Part shown: positions 40,411-48,585 of the stretch, one piece after another
Numbering within the stretch: the stretch's first letter is position 1
Layout of the letters: each line of letters starts with the position of its first letter
DNA from: Pelagicoccus sp. SDUM812002
Lineage (GTDB): Bacteria; Verrucomicrobiota; Verrucomicrobiia; Opitutales; Opitutaceae
Direction: 5' to 3'
Length of the DNA stretch: 64,000 bases
Assembly (NCBI RefSeq): GCF_031127835.1
Contig: NZ_JARXHX010000018.1
Location: forward strand, 1 to 64,000
Notes under the pieces: model-generated
The model's input: only the letters and a program-made list of their open reading frames with translations
The model's database searches: none
What the model was told of the DNA's origin: nothing
Made by a program: the position numbers and the translations under genes

Positions 40411-43400
40411 CTAGCCTTTTCTAATGGTGAAGTGTATCATTGCTCCCTTCTGGTAATCGGGATCAATCCATATCTGGCCTCCATGCAGTTCAACAATCAT
40501 TTTGCAAGTGGCTAGGCCAATTCCTGCCTTGCTCACCTCCTGTAATCCAAGCCGACCAAAAGGCGCAAACGCTGAAAGAGCGTCTGACGAAGCGAGTCCA
40601 GGCCCGTTGTCTTGAATGCTGAAGGTCCAGTGGGTTGCGGTCTCATTTGCCGCAAGCTCTACCTCGGGAGTATCACTCTCGGAGGCGAAACGTATCGCGT
40701 TGTCCAAAAGGTTTTCGAAGAGCGTCTTGATGAGCCCTTTATCAATAGCGTCTATTTCAGGCAGCTGCGATCGTATTAAGGATACGTTACCGATAACCCC
40801 AGTTTTCCGCCATTCCTTCAACGTTTGCTCCACCAGCGTACCGAGGTCTAGCTTCTCCTTCTCGCGTTGCCTGTCGTCAAGGATTGCCTCGCCGTAATTT
40901 ACGAGTGCCTCGAGATACTCAGTCATTCGGTTTGCCGCCTTGGAGCTCTGTTCGACTAGTTTCCTGAAGTCTTCACTGAGGCCATCCGCACCATGTTGAA
41001 GCAAGAAACTAAGATGTCCTTTAATCGTTATCAAAGGAGCGTTGAAGTCGTGTGCGGTTGCGTAAACGAACTTTTTAAAGTGATCACTCAAGTTCACTTC
41101 AGACACATTGGCTTGAGATGGCGACACCTCGTCGGAGAATACCAGGCGAGGCCCTTCTTCAACTACCCGCTCATTACTGAAACCTTCGCTAACTTCTCGT
41201 AAAGGAAATCTCAATACAAAACGGGCTCCAGGACCATCGTGTTCCTCTACGAAAGCTCGCCCTTTCAATGTGCCCATGATCTTTGCTACGATAGCGAGTC
41301 CGAGCCCGCTTCCTTCCACTGATAGATTCAGTCTTCGAAAGAGTTTGAACACATCTGCTCTGTTAGCTTCTGGAATCCCGTTTCCATTGTCCTGAACGAT
41401 TAAGTCAATCTGCTTTTCGTTTCTCCGAGAAAAAACTTCGATGATCGGATGTTCCGATGTACAGCCGTATTTCAAGGCGTTCGCGAGCAGGTTTTGCACC
41501 GCTTGACGAAGCAGAATGGGGCGTGTCCAAATAGGGGGAATGCCAATGTCGATGCGAAGGTCGCATCGGCTGCTTTTGATGTCTGCTTCGAATAGCTCTC
41601 GAACCTCTCCTAATACCTCTAGGGTTTGGACTTCCTCGTGCTCTCCGTCCAGGCTACCGACCTTGCTCATTTCAAGCATGTCATTGATTAGCGTCTGCAT
41701 GTGGCCGGCAGCTTTTTCTATTCGGTTGAGTAAACCGTTGGCGTCCTCATCCATTTTGAACTCACCGATACGCAAAAGGTTAGATAGACCTAGAATTGAT
41801 ACTAAGGGGGCTTTCAGGTCGTGAGAAACTGCGTATGTCATTTGCTCCATCTCCTGATTTTTAACGGCCAGGCTTTCATTTATCCGCTCGACCTCCTGCT
41901 CGTGGTCCTTGCGCTTTTGAATGTCCATGATAGAGCCTACCATCTTGGTCTTTCCGGTACTTTCGTCCTCGACAAGCTGACCGGCCGAATAGAACCAACG
42001 GTAGCCTCTTTTCTTCGTAAGCAAGCGTTGATCTTGGGTAAAATGGGATTTATCTCCGAAGCAGTTCTTCAAGGCCTCAAGCGTTGGCTTGAGGTCGTCT
42101 GGGTGAAGCAGGCTTTTGAAATTTTCGTATGACGCGTCGAGCTCCTCTGGAGCGAACCCCAAGAGTTCATACATTTTTGGACTCCAGTACAGCTTGTCTT
42201 CAGTGATATCGAACCAGTGCCAGATTCCGACATTACCGCCCGAAGTCGCCTGCTGCAAAAGAAGTTCGCTCTCCCGTAAGGCTGCTCGAGCTTCTAGTCT
42301 GTCAGTGATGTCGACGACGGAGGCACAGACGAATTTACCTTCTGGAGTCTCGAAAGGGTTCAGGCCGATTTCGACGGGAAATGTGGTGCCGTCCTTTCTG
42401 AGCCCAGATAGACTCTTGATAGCACCTCCCATAGCTCGTCGACTTGGCCTATTATTGAACGAGTCCATATGCGCCTCGTGCCTGTCTCTCGCTCCCATCG
42501 GTACAAGCGTTTCAACAGGTTTTCCGATGAGTTCTTCCTTTGTGTATCCAAAAAATTGCAACAATTGCTCGTTGCACTGGACGATGCCACCTGAACTATC
42601 TACCACCAATATTCCGTGAGCTGCAGCGGACATTGCCGCCTCCGCTCGCGCGGCGCTGATATCGCGCTGCGTAAGCGCCGCGGAAACACTTTCCTCTAAG
42701 GTTTGCTGGAATCGCTTTTCCGTTAGGCGATCCTTGGATACATCCATCAGGAAGAGGGCTAATTGCGAGCCAGTTGGGATTATCTTGACGCTTATCCACC
42801 TTCGGTCAATAGCGCCCTTTTCCCGCAGCTCGTATTCGGAGTGGTGCGGCCTCTTGCTCTCCAAGCACCCCTTCAAAAGCTTTACCAATCCAAACTGCCC
42901 TGCAGAAGGGAACGCCTGTTCGATGTTCAGACCAGCAAGAATCTTGTTCTTGCCAGACATTTCCTTGGCCGCCAATTCGTTGAATTCCTCGACTACGAAA
43001 GATATATCGGACGCCCCGACTTTTTGTATCGGTTTTAAAACTACAAATGCCTCTAACCCATCGCTTAATATCGCTTGAAACAGCGTATTTCGCTCCCTGA
43101 GCTTGAACTCCACTTCTTGGAAATCCTCTTTCAACGGGAGCGTTATCAACGTCGGCAGCGACCGAACCAGATAGATAGCAGTCGCGACTGAGACGATCGC
43201 AGTAGCCAGTTTCATGGTGCCGGTGAGCCGATAGGCCCCATACCACACACTGTAAATTTCTAGGACGTGGGTGAGCCCGCAGAATAGGATGAACAAGCTG
43301 AAGAGCCAGAATACCCCCCTGAACCGCAACCCTCTGCGCCTGCGAACAAGTAAGACAATGCAGAGCGGAATCGTGAAATAGCTCAGGGCAACCAAAGCGT

Positions 43401-43593
43401 CTGAGCCCACGTGGAGCCAGAGAATGCTTGGCTCCCAAAGGTAGCAATGCCCGTGCGGCATGTAATCTGCGGCAAAAAGGCGTTCGACGAAGCCGGCCGG
43501 AAGTAGCGAAGTGATCAGGAAGACGCATGCCACAACGATAAACGTCACCACGATTTCAAGACGGCGACTACGCAATTGTTCTGATAAGGACAC
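40411..43593 (-). CDS. Tandem histidine kinase with N-terminal ethylene-binding-type sensor and PAS domains
   Basis: This 1060-residue membrane sensor kinase starts at GTG. One membrane helix (about 12-32) is followed by a three-helix domain. D65, Y72, P76, I102, C105 and H109 of that domain match ETR1 D25, Y32, P36, I62, C65 and H69 with identical spacing. These residues bind Cu(I) and ethylene in plants and in cyanobacterial SynEtr1. Then come a PAS-like region (~170-290), PAS domains at ~320-435 and ~440-565, a HisKA (H591) with HATPase (N-box ~701, DNGNGI ~735), and a second HisKA-like (H848) with a second HATPase (N-box ~961, DNGPGL ~995). Two complete kinase cores in one chain are unusual. 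The response regulator 40403 is its operon partner. Ligand identity is inference. Confidence 0.93.
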   Translation of the reverse strand: MSLSEQLRSRRLEIVVTFIVVACVFLITSLLPAGFVERLFAADYMPHGHCYLWEPSILWLHVGSDALVALSYFTIPLCIVLLVRRRRGLRFRGVFWLFSLFILFCGLTHVLEIYSVWYGAYRLTGTMKLATAIVSVATAIYLVRSLPTLITLPLKEDFQEVEFKLRERNTLFQAILSDGLEAFVVLKPIQKVGASDISFVVEEFNELAAKEMSGKNKILAGLNIEQAFPSAGQFGLVKLLKGCLESKRPHHSEYELREKGAIDRRWISVKIIPTGSQLALFLMDVSKDRLTEKRFQQTLEESVSAALTQRDISAARAEAAMSAAAHGILVVDSSGGIVQCNEQLLQFFGYTKEELIGKPVETLVPMGARDRHEAHMDSFNNRPSRRAMGGAIKSLSGLRKDGTTFPVEIGLNPFETPEGKFVCASVVDITDRLEARAALRESELLLQQATSGGNVGIWHWFDITEDKLYWSPKMYELLGFAPEELDASYENFKSLLHPDDLKPTLEALKNCFGDKSHFTQDQRLLTKKRGYRWFYSAGQLVEDESTGKTKMVGSIMDIQKRKDHEQEVERINESLAVKNQEMEQMTYAVSHDLKAPLVSILGLSNLLRIGEFKMDEDANGLLNRIEKAAGHMQTLINDMLEMSKVGSLDGEHEEVQTLEVLGEVRELFEADIKSSRCDLRIDIGIPPIWTRPILLRQAVQNLLANALKYGCTSEHPIIEVFSRRNEKQIDLIVQDNGNGIPEANRADVFKLFRRLNLSVEGSGLGLAIVAKIMGTLKGRAFVEEHDGPGARFVLRFPLREVSEGFSNERVVEEGPRLVFSDEVSPSQANVSEVNLSDHFKKFVYATAHDFNAPLITIKGHLSFLLQHGADGLSEDFRKLVEQSSKAANRMTEYLEALVNYGEAILDDRQREKEKLDLGTLVEQTLKEWRKTGVIGNVSLIRSQLPEIDAIDKGLIKTLFENLLDNAIRFASESDTPEVELAANETATHWTFSIQDNGPGLASSDALSAFAPFGRLGLQEVSKAGIGLATCKMIVELHGGQIWIDPDYQKGAMIHFTIRKG

Positions 43594-43798
43594 GCCAGCA
43601 ATACATACCGCTCAATATGCGACCGCAAGCCGAGGCGGACTTTTGCTGAAATCGTTGCCAAGAATTCATCAACAAAGGCGCCGCCCGTACTTGCCAAATA
43701 CTCATTTCCGCAAATTCTATGCCGTTGGGCCGAGCTAGCACTAGACCGTGGATCCAATCATAGGCCAAAATTCGGCGCCTTCCTATACGTTCCAAAGC
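43594..43798. promoter_or_regulatory. Divergent promoter region of the two kinase genes
   Basis: This 205-bp gap separates the GTG start of the tandem kinase (minus) from the ATG of the receiver-kinase (plus). Both promoters must lie here, which suggests shared control. I could not identify a clear operator or box. Confidence 0.45.
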
Positions 43799-44908
43799 AT
43801 GGTAGAAATTAGCCATTTCCAAAAAGACAAGCTCCCCCCCTCCAAGGTTAAGATCCTGCTGGTCGAGGACGACGACGACCATGCGGAGCTCTTCATGCTT
43901 TCCGCTCGGAACTATAGCGCGGCAAGTATCTCCCGTGCCGAGACTCTGACCGATGCGATCGCCATCGCCAAGTCACAGAAGCTCAGTCTCGTAATTTTGG
44001 ACCTAGGGCTACCTGAAACGGTAGGTCTCGACACGCTTAGTCTTTTTCTTCAGTCCTGCTCATCTACCCCTGTCATGGTGTTGACCGCAATCGTTGACCT
44101 AAACCTTGGTGAGGAGGCGCTGAAGTTAGGGGCGATGGACTTCCTGAGTAAGGAGGAAATCACCCCTCGCACGCTTTTGCGTAGTATACGCTACGCCTTG
44201 GAGAGATGGTCCCAGAAACGCAAGCTAGAGGACAGTTTGGCAGATTTGCAGTATTTCGGCAGTATGGCGGCTCACGACTTGGTCTCGCCGCTCGACGCCA
44301 TCCACGGCTTTTCCCAGTTGATAGAGTTGGAACTATCGAAGGGCAAGATCACCGAAGAAGCCCTTGAGTGCTTGGATCTTCTAAAGAAGAGCGCTCAACG
44401 TTCGATCGTGTTAGTTCGCGACTTGCAGAAACTCTCGAGTCTCGGGAGAAAATCTATCGAACGTAAAGAACTCGATATCAATACCATCGTCAAAGATGTC
44501 TGCTCCAACCTCAGCAAACTGATTTCGGAGACAAAGGGTACCGTTGAGGCGAGTGAGGTGCTCCCTATTCGAGGTGATGCCGGACTCGTCTACCATGTGA
44601 TGCAAAATCTAATTGCTAACGGCTTGAAGTACGGCAGGGACGACGTTCCTCCGCATGTGCGGGTCAGCAGCTGCATCGAGGAGGACTATACCGTCATCTG
44701 CGTAGAAGACAATGGTATCGGCATCGACGAAAGCGATTCGACTCGAATCTTCCTTCCTTTCGAACGTCTCACAGGGGCGAGCGACAAGAAAGGTTCCGGT
44801 TTAGGGCTGTCGATTTGCAAGAAAATCGTAGAGGCTCACAATGGGGAAATATGGATTGAGTCGACCGAAGGGGCTGGCACCCGCTTCTACTTCCACCTTG
44901 GGAGCTAG
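43799..44908 (+). CDS. Receiver-histidine kinase hybrid (REC-HisKA-HATPase)
   Basis: This soluble signalling protein of about 369 residues has no membrane segment. The N-terminal receiver has the acidic pocket VEDDDDH (22-28), phospho-acceptor D68 in VILDLGLPE, and a DFLSKEE end. A HisKA domain has H159 in AAHDLVSPLDAI, and the HATPase has NLIANGLKYG, VEDNGIGID and GSGLGLSICKKIVEAH. A REC-first kinase can receive phosphate or allosteric input from another kinase and pass it on. Its divergent position opposite the tandem kinase suggests a shared phosphorelay. I chose ATG 43799; a GTG at 43748 would add 17 residues. Confidence 0.92.
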   Translation: MVEISHFQKDKLPPSKVKILLVEDDDDHAELFMLSARNYSAASISRAETLTDAIAIAKSQKLSLVILDLGLPETVGLDTLSLFLQSCSSTPVMVLTAIVDLNLGEEALKLGAMDFLSKEEITPRTLLRSIRYALERWSQKRKLEDSLADLQYFGSMAAHDLVSPLDAIHGFSQLIELELSKGKITEEALECLDLLKKSAQRSIVLVRDLQKLSSLGRKSIERKELDINTIVKDVCSNLSKLISETKGTVEASEVLPIRGDAGLVYHVMQNLIANGLKYGRDDVPPHVRVSSCIEEDYTVICVEDNGIGIDESDSTRIFLPFERLTGASDKKGSGLGLSICKKIVEAHNGEIWIESTEGAGTRFYFHLGS

Positions 44909-44987
44909 CTTAGCTACGTACCTGCATAATGGATACATTCAATTTCCCAGTCAGTCTATAAGCGACTCGCAAAAATCGGCCATCGGC

Positions 44988-46049
44988 CTACTGCGCTTCA
45001 AGTGTCGGTTGCGCAACTGCATCCATTACCTCCTTTAAGCTGTTGGCAACGGAAAAGTAGCCTAATCCCTCCCACGGCTTGAGCACCTTAATTAGGTGGT
45101 CCCAAAATCCTCCCCCCTCCGGCAAAGGCTTGTTGTAGATTAGCACCTCCTTACCACGCATGAGCGAGTGCCCCATCTGCTTGAAGATGAGGAGGGCCAG
45201 CATCTCCTGTACAGTTCCTGCTCCACCGGGAAATATGACAAACGCATCGGAATTTTCGATCATAGCCTCCATGCGCGTGTAGATGTCAGGCCTAAGCCAA
45301 AAGCTAGTCATCCCATCGGGCAATCCTTCCAACTCGATGATATGCGGCACGTTCGAGCCGCCGGTCCAGCCTCCGGCGTCCACGGACCCTCTTACCACGG
45401 CGCCCATCACGCCTGTAGTGCCCGCTCCGGACACACAGCCATAACCACTGTCCGCCAGAAGTTTACCGAGCTGGTATCCTTCATCCAAATACGAAGGATC
45501 CTCGATGCTTGCAGAGCAAAAGACACAAACCCGACCCTTGAGATCGCCCGCAAACGGAAACTCGAATGAGTCCGTGTCGCACTCCATTATCTTATTGCGG
45601 CCCACGTCTGGCAGTCCCTCCTTGGTCACCCGTGCCAGCGACGCGAGAACATCGTCAGTCGTTTCAACATTCAGGAGGAAATCGCGGTAATCCTGTCGAA
45701 TAGTGCCAAGTGCGTGAAGGCTGTCGAGTAGTTCGAACAGCGAGTTCCAAGTCTTGTCGGAGTTTAAAATTACGGTGGCTTTGCCGAATAGATTTTCGTC
45801 TAGCGTCTGGTATCCAACAAATATGGACACAGCCTTGAACAAGTCCTCTAGCGTTGCCCCTGGCATGAAGACGAACGCGTCTGACTCGACAATCTTACGT
45901 TCTATGTTCGAGAGCGTTATGTTTTGGTCGCCATTGGAATTGTAGATATCCCAGCCGTTGGCAAAAAGCTTGTAGAGCATCCGCGCGCGAACCTCGCGAT
46001 TCGGGTCTCCTGCACCTGATATTTTTCCTGAAAGTCTTACAAATGGCAT
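44988..46049 (-). CDS. Two-domain LOG family protein (nucleoside 5'-monophosphate phosphoribohydrolase type)
   Basis: LOG (TIGR00730) enzymes cleave nucleoside monophosphates to a base and ribose 5-phosphate. The C-terminal half has the normal motifs: VCVFCSAS start, SGAGTTGVMGAV, and FPGGAGTVQEM near the end, with the catalytic Arg-Glu region of the family. The N-terminal half looks like a second, degenerate Rossmann copy: MPGATLEDLFKAVSIFVGYQ aligns to the PGGAGTVQEMLALLIFKQM region but has lost the glycines. ATG 46049 fits the family start (MPFVRLSGKISG); a longer reading to 46118 would run through a palindrome. It is divergent from the purine degradation genes, which makes AMP/GMP-derived base release a plausible role. 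Confidence 0.88.
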   Translation of the reverse strand: MPFVRLSGKISGAGDPNREVRARMLYKLFANGWDIYNSNGDQNITLSNIERKIVESDAFVFMPGATLEDLFKAVSIFVGYQTLDENLFGKATVILNSDKTWNSLFELLDSLHALGTIRQDYRDFLLNVETTDDVLASLARVTKEGLPDVGRNKIMECDTDSFEFPFAGDLKGRVCVFCSASIEDPSYLDEGYQLGKLLADSGYGCVSGAGTTGVMGAVVRGSVDAGGWTGGSNVPHIIELEGLPDGMTSFWLRPDIYTRMEAMIENSDAFVIFPGGAGTVQEMLALLIFKQMGHSLMRGKEVLIYNKPLPEGGGFWDHLIKVLKPWEGLGYFSVANSLKEVMDAVAQPTLEAQ

Positions 46050-46067
46050 AACTGAATTTTCCCTCGC

Positions 46068-46084
46068 CCAACGACGTACGTTGG
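46068..46084. promoter_or_regulatory. Perfect inverted repeat, candidate operator of the purine cluster
   Basis: CCAACG and CGTTGG are separated by ACGTA, giving a 17-bp dyad in the divergent region between the LOG gene and the guanine deaminase gene. Its size and location suit a dimeric repressor site. No regulator gene is present in the cluster, so the binding protein would be encoded elsewhere. Confidence 0.4.
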
Positions 46085-46126
46085 CATGAAGAATCGCATA
46101 GCAGACATCGCACCACATTTCGAGTC

Positions 46127-47590
46127 GTGGGTTTGAAATCTACACCACGCGCAATTGCGTCGCGACCCAAAAATGGAGGGACTCTGGCTCAATTAGCGAT
46201 AACTTCAAAACTTGGCGCTGAATACGCTCATGGACCTAGACCTTCTGATTTGAAACTGTTCGCACCCAATTCGTCCACCAAGCTCAAAGCTGTCCGCGGT
46301 CGCCTCCTTAATCCGATGAGCGACACGGACTGCCAGCTGTACCAAGATGCCTTACTCGTGGGGCGATTTCACGGCGGCGAATGGCTCGTAGATGCGATCG
46401 GGCCCGCTAAGGACATCGCCACGAGCTACGGCTGGAATCTCAAAGAAATCCCGAGCTGCGAAGGGACGCTTTTGCCACCTTTCTACGACACGCATTTCCA
46501 CTGGGTTCAGGACGACGTCCGCCAAATGCCTAAGGCATCGCTCCTCGAGTGGCTCGAGCGTTACACGTTCCCTGAAGAAGCTAGATTCGAAGACCCAGCG
46601 TATGCCGAAAACAAGGCAAAAGCATTTTGGTCACGTATTCTAGGCACTGGTACGGCCGGAGGTCTCTGCTACAGCTCCATCCACGATACGGCCCTAGACG
46701 CAGCCATGAAGTACGCCCCGCCGTGCTTCCGTATCGGTGGGGCCATGATGACCATGAACTGCCCGGACTTCCTGCGGCAGCGGAAACGAGAAGCTATCGC
46801 GGCTGCTCGGTATGGAGTTGAGACCTACGGGGACCGTTATTGCGTTTCACCGCGTTTTGCTCCGACCACTCATCCGGAGGTGATGAAGGAAACAGCTAAG
46901 CTAGCAAACAAGAACGGGCTCTTCCAACAGACCCATCTCGACGAAACCCGAGCGGAAATCGAATGGGTCCTCGGAATCTACAGCGATATTGCCGGTTTCG
47001 AAGACGTGGAAACCTACACTGAGATCTATGAGCGCTGCGGGGTACTGGGCCCTCGAACTGTCATGGGGCACGCCATCCACCTCGAGGAAACTGAGCTGGA
47101 GTTACTTGCGAGATCCGACACAGCAATAGCGTCTTGCCCTAGCTCCAACGCACCGGTTGACGACGACGGCTTAGGCTCCGGATTGTTTAATTTTGAGCAA
47201 GTCGAAGAACGCGGAATTCGCTGGGCGCTCGCCTCGGATATCGGGGGCGGCCCTTACCTTTCCATGTTTGATGTCATGTCCTCCTTCGTCTCTCAAAATC
47301 GAGATGAAGGCGTATTCGCTGCGACTTACTGCAAGGCGCTCTATCGCTCTACCCTAGCCGGGGCGCAAATCCTAGGCCATGCAGACCACAAGGGAAATTT
47401 CGCCACCGGCAAGTCCTTTGACTTCATCGAGTGCATTGCTCCGCCTTCTGACGCTAAGTGCGGCACAGCGGAAGAGCTTCTCTTGGCTACCATCGGACAA
47501 GCTCAAAACCGCAGCGAATTCGACAATTTCGTACTCCGCACCATTATCGACGGCCAATCCGTTTTCGAAAAGGAACCCCTGATCTCATGA
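46127..47590 (+). CDS. guaD: Guanine deaminase (amidohydrolase family)
   Basis: The enzyme deaminates guanine to xanthine. The metal-site motifs are DTHFHWVQ, QTHLDE, GHAIHLEETELELLA and ALASDIGGGP. The WLERYTFPEEARFEDPAYA segment is specific for guanine deaminases and separates it from other amidohydrolases. Sequence similarity to the family starts at LKAVRGRLLNP. The reported frame begins with GTG 46127, but its first ~50 residues are not conserved, so a later start such as TTG 46250 is quite possible. Its stop overlaps the xdhC start (ATGA). First gene of the purine cluster; the product xanthine is the substrate of the following XDH. Confidence 0.92.
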   Translation: MGLKSTPRAIASRPKNGGTLAQLAITSKLGAEYAHGPRPSDLKLFAPNSSTKLKAVRGRLLNPMSDTDCQLYQDALLVGRFHGGEWLVDAIGPAKDIATSYGWNLKEIPSCEGTLLPPFYDTHFHWVQDDVRQMPKASLLEWLERYTFPEEARFEDPAYAENKAKAFWSRILGTGTAGGLCYSSIHDTALDAAMKYAPPCFRIGGAMMTMNCPDFLRQRKREAIAAARYGVETYGDRYCVSPRFAPTTHPEVMKETAKLANKNGLFQQTHLDETRAEIEWVLGIYSDIAGFEDVETYTEIYERCGVLGPRTVMGHAIHLEETELELLARSDTAIASCPSSNAPVDDDGLGSGLFNFEQVEERGIRWALASDIGGGPYLSMFDVMSSFVSQNRDEGVFAATYCKALYRSTLAGAQILGHADHKGNFATGKSFDFIECIAPPSDAKCGTAEELLLATIGQAQNRSEFDNFVLRTIIDGQSVFEKEPLIS

Positions 47591-48585
47591 TTGGGTTTTG
47601 GACAGCGGCAGAGGTGGAACTGCAGGCACGTCGCCGCGTATTCATGGCATTCGTAGCGACTTCCTCCAAAGGGTCGCCCGGCACCCCCAAAGCCAGGATG
47701 TTGCTCCGCGAAGATGGATCCCAACTTGGCACGATCGGTGGCGGAATCATGGAGCTCAACCTTTTGCAAAACGCCACGAAAGCACTTCGCCAAAAAGACT
47801 TTCCAACTCGCTTGCAACGGATCATCCATCGATCCGCTTCCGAAAACGCATCCGGACTCATTTGCGGCGGTTCCCAAATAAACGTCCTTTGTTTGTTCGA
47901 TCCAGAAAGGGATCTGGCGACGGTCTCAAGAATTGCGGACGCACTACGAAACGAGGAAGACGCAATGATCGAATTGTCTCCCTCCAGCTTCACGCTGAAG
48001 TCGTCATCCTCCACCTTAAGTGGTTCGTCAAGCCGGCTAACTGAGTTCGGAAATGACTGGATATATCAACTGAGCACGGTGAATCCGCGACGCATTGCTA
48101 TTTTCGGAGCTGGCCATTGCGGTCGCGCGCTGGCCACTCAGATGGTCTTACTGGGATATCACGTCACCTTAACCGACCCACGCAATGATTTGCCCTGTAA
48201 CGATCGTATTGGAAACGTCCATACCGTGATCCCGTCTTCAGCCAGCGGCTGCTGCAGAACGCTTCGGCACTGGGAGCTCACGGCGGTCGTGGTGATGACC
48301 CACTCCTACACCACCGATGTGGAAGCACTATGCGAAATATTGCCCTACCGTCCCGCTTTTCTTGGATTGATGGGCAGTCCTCAGAAACTAGCGAAAGTCA
48401 GACGCGAACTTTCTGAAACGGGTTTGAGTGAAGAGCAGATCGCAAGTCTGAGAGCTCCCGTGGGACTCGCCATCGGCAGCGATACACCAGAGGAGATAGC
48501 AGTCAGCATCGCCGCGCAGCTGCTCCAAGAAAACAATCTCAATTCCCTGCATGAGCCAGACTACGCAGATCACGTTTCTACTTAA
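47587..48585 (+). CDS. xdhC: Xanthine dehydrogenase accessory protein XdhC
   Basis: XdhC binds the molybdenum cofactor, helps to sulfurate it and inserts it into XDH. The ATG at 47587 overlaps the upstream TGA; the longer frame extends into the guanine deaminase gene and is not homologous. The 332-residue product has the N-terminal FVATSSKGSPGTPKARML and GTIGGGIMELNLL blocks, the Rossmann GAGHCGRALATQM, and the C-terminal LRAPVGLAIGSDTPEEIAVSI block. It overlaps xdhA by 35 bp. Confidence 0.94.
   Translation: MIGFWTAAEVELQARRRVFMAFVATSSKGSPGTPKARMLLREDGSQLGTIGGGIMELNLLQNATKALRQKDFPTRLQRIIHRSASENASGLICGGSQINVLCLFDPERDLATVSRIADALRNEEDAMIELSPSSFTLKSSSSTLSGSSSRLTEFGNDWIYQLSTVNPRRIAIFGAGHCGRALATQMVLLGYHVTLTDPRNDLPCNDRIGNVHTVIPSSASGCCRTLRHWELTAVVVMTHSYTTDVEALCEILPYRPAFLGLMGSPQKLAKVRRELSETGLSEEQIASLRAPVGLAIGSDTPEEIAVSIAAQLLQENNLNSLHEPDYADHVST

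Noticed and set aside
46127-46250. Purine riboswitch upstream of guanine deaminase
   Set aside because: I looked for the conserved core and paired loops of the purine riboswitch and did not find them.
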